This document shows positions 14,200 to 15,523 of a stretch of DNA of 15,523 bases, one piece after another. Both the position numbers and the translations under genes were made by a program. The stretch is from QALR01 sp045124015 (GTDB taxonomy: Bacteria > Bacillota > Clostridia > Oscillospirales > CAG-272). The stretch covers positions 1-15,523 of the forward strand of contig JBGVLA010000182.1 in the NCBI GenBank assembly GCA_045124015.1, in the 5' to 3' direction. Below the pieces are notes generated by a model. That model saw nothing but the letters and a program-made list of their open reading frames with translations, was not told the origin of the DNA and made no database searches. The first letter of the stretch is position 1. Every line of letters starts with the position of its first letter.

Positions 14200-15504
14200 A
14201 TGAAAACCATCATACACGAAAACGTAACCGTGGGAGAAAACGGTCATCTGTATTTTGCAGGCGTTGACACCGTAACGCTCGCGGAAAAATACGGCACGCC
14301 CGCCATTTTCATCGACGAGGATCGCGTGCGCGCCCGTATGCGTGAATACAAAAATGCGCTCGAAACCCATTTCGGTGCAGGCTCCATGCCCCTCTTCGCT
14401 TCCAAGGCGCTGAGCTTTAAGGCGCTTTACCGCATCGCGGCAGACGAAGGCATCGGCACGGATATCGTTTCCCCCGGTGAGCTTTATACGGCAGTCTCCG
14501 CAGGTTTCCCGATGGAACGCGCTTTCTTCCACGGAAACAACAAGACCGAAGCAGACATTCGTTACGCGATCGAAAGCGGACTCGGCTATTTCGTCGTCGA
14601 TAATATGGAGGAGCTCGACACCGTAAGCGAGATCGCAAGTGAAATGGGGATCCGTCAGAAGATCCTCCTTCGCATCACGCCCGGTATCGATCCTCATACG
14701 CATCAGAAGATCAGCACAGGCGGCGTGGATTCCAAATTCGGCTCTGCCATCGAAACGGGGCTTGCCGAAAAGATCACAAAAGCCGCTCTCGCAAAAGAAA
14801 GCATTGAGCTTTGCGGCTTCCATTGCCATATCGGCTCTCAGATTTTTGAGATCGATCCCTTCATTCTTGCGGCGGACATCATGACAAGATTCATCGCGGA
14901 TATGCGCGACAAATTCGGTTTTACCGCGAAGATACTCAACCTCGGCGGCGGCATCGGCGTTCGTTACGTCGAATCTGACCCCGAAATCAGCATCACCAAG
15001 AACGTAAACGAGATCTGCGAGCACATCAAGGCTTGCTGTGAAAAATACGACATCAAGATCCCCACCGTCTATATGGAGCCCGGCCGAAGCATCGTCGCCG
15101 ATGCCGGCATGACCCTTTACACCGTGGGCAGTGTCAAGAAGATCGAAGGCTTCAAAAATTACGTTTCCATCGACGGCGGCATGACGGACAACCCTCGTTA
15201 CACCCTCTATCAATCCGCATACACCGTGCTTCTTGCAAACCGCGCAAACGAAGCGCCGGAAGCAGAATATACCGTCGGCGGAAGATGCTGTGAAAGCGGC
15301 GACCTCATTCAGGAAAACGTGAAGCTCCCCAACCCCAAGCGCGGTGATATCCTCGCCGTTCTCGTAACGGGTGCGTATAACTACTCCATGGCATCCAATT
15401 ACAACCGCATCACCCGTCCCCCCGTCGTTCTTCTGAACGATGGAAATGACAACATCGCCGTTCGCCGCGAGCGTTTCGAAGACCTCGTTGCCTGCGATAT
15501 TTAA
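14200..15504 (+). CDS. lysA: Diaminopimelate decarboxylase
   Basis: 434-residue fold-type III PLP enzyme. It decarboxylates meso-diaminopimelate to lysine, the final step. The cofactor Lys69 is in FASKALSF. HCHIGSQ (about 208-214), LGGGIG (about 248-253) and EPGR (about 293-296) bind the cofactor and substrate, and CESGD (about 364-368) is the active-site Cys/Asp loop contributed across the dimer. The EPGR and CESGD motifs favour LysA over ornithine decarboxylase. AAAGGA lies 8 nt before the ATG, 18 nt after dapB, so they are co-transcribed. The genes between DapB and LysA in the pathway are not in the window. Only 19 nt follow the stop, and no terminator is visible in them. Confidence 0.97.
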   Translation: MKTIIHENVTVGENGHLYFAGVDTVTLAEKYGTPAIFIDEDRVRARMREYKNALETHFGAGSMPLFASKALSFKALYRIAADEGIGTDIVSPGELYTAVSAGFPMERAFFHGNNKTEADIRYAIESGLGYFVVDNMEELDTVSEIASEMGIRQKILLRITPGIDPHTHQKISTGGVDSKFGSAIETGLAEKITKAALAKESIELCGFHCHIGSQIFEIDPFILAADIMTRFIADMRDKFGFTAKILNLGGGIGVRYVESDPEISITKNVNEICEHIKACCEKYDIKIPTVYMEPGRSIVADAGMTLYTVGSVKKIEGFKNYVSIDGGMTDNPRYTLYQSAYTVLLANRANEAPEAEYTVGGRCCESGDLIQENVKLPNPKRGDILAVLVTGAYNYSMASNYNRITRPPVVLLNDGNDNIAVRRERFEDLVACDI

Positions 15505-15523
15505 TATAAGTTTTAGACAAAAA

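Overview
This window is ordinary bacterial chromosome with moderate GC, gene-dense and with AT-rich gaps. AGGAGG-type ribosome binding sites, a lysine riboswitch with an intrinsic terminator, a YtvI-like membrane protein, a SpoIVFB-like intramembrane protease and a BspA-type leucine-rich-repeat lipoprotein together point to the Bacillota, probably a Clostridia member. The genus cannot be read from the sequence.

Layout. Bases 1-267 hold a probable terminator of a gene to the left and the terminator of the first gene. At 268-1053 (minus) is a secreted LRR lipoprotein, divergent from a two-gene plus-strand operon: a YtvI/AI-2E family membrane protein (1277-2383) overlapping a short SpoIVFB-like M50 metalloprotease (2370-2987). 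A cyclophilin-type peptidyl-prolyl isomerase (3025-3507) follows from its own promoter. Its 3' region (about 3506-3680) is an unusual array of small hairpins separated by an ATGAATT heptamer, ending in a strong terminator at 3695-3740.

From 11825 down to 3745, all on the minus strand, lies the arginine pathway in the order argG-argH-argC-argJ-argB-argD-argF. These seven genes take glutamate to arginine by the acetyl-recycling (ArgJ) route; carbamoyl-phosphate synthase is not in the window. The argG promoter carries two adjacent ArgR-type ARG boxes. A hairpin and a weaker ARG-box-like site in the argC-argJ gap hint at a second transcription start.

Divergent from argG is the lysine branch on the plus strand: promoter, lysine (L-box) riboswitch, terminator, then dapA, dapB and lysA, which supply the first two steps and the last step of lysine synthesis. 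A near-perfect ARG box lies between dapA and dapB, suggesting that arginine status may also act on lysine synthesis.

No mobile element, CRISPR array, defence island, rRNA or tRNA was found. The most unusual features are the hairpin/heptamer array after the cyclophilin gene and the ARG box inside the lysine operon.
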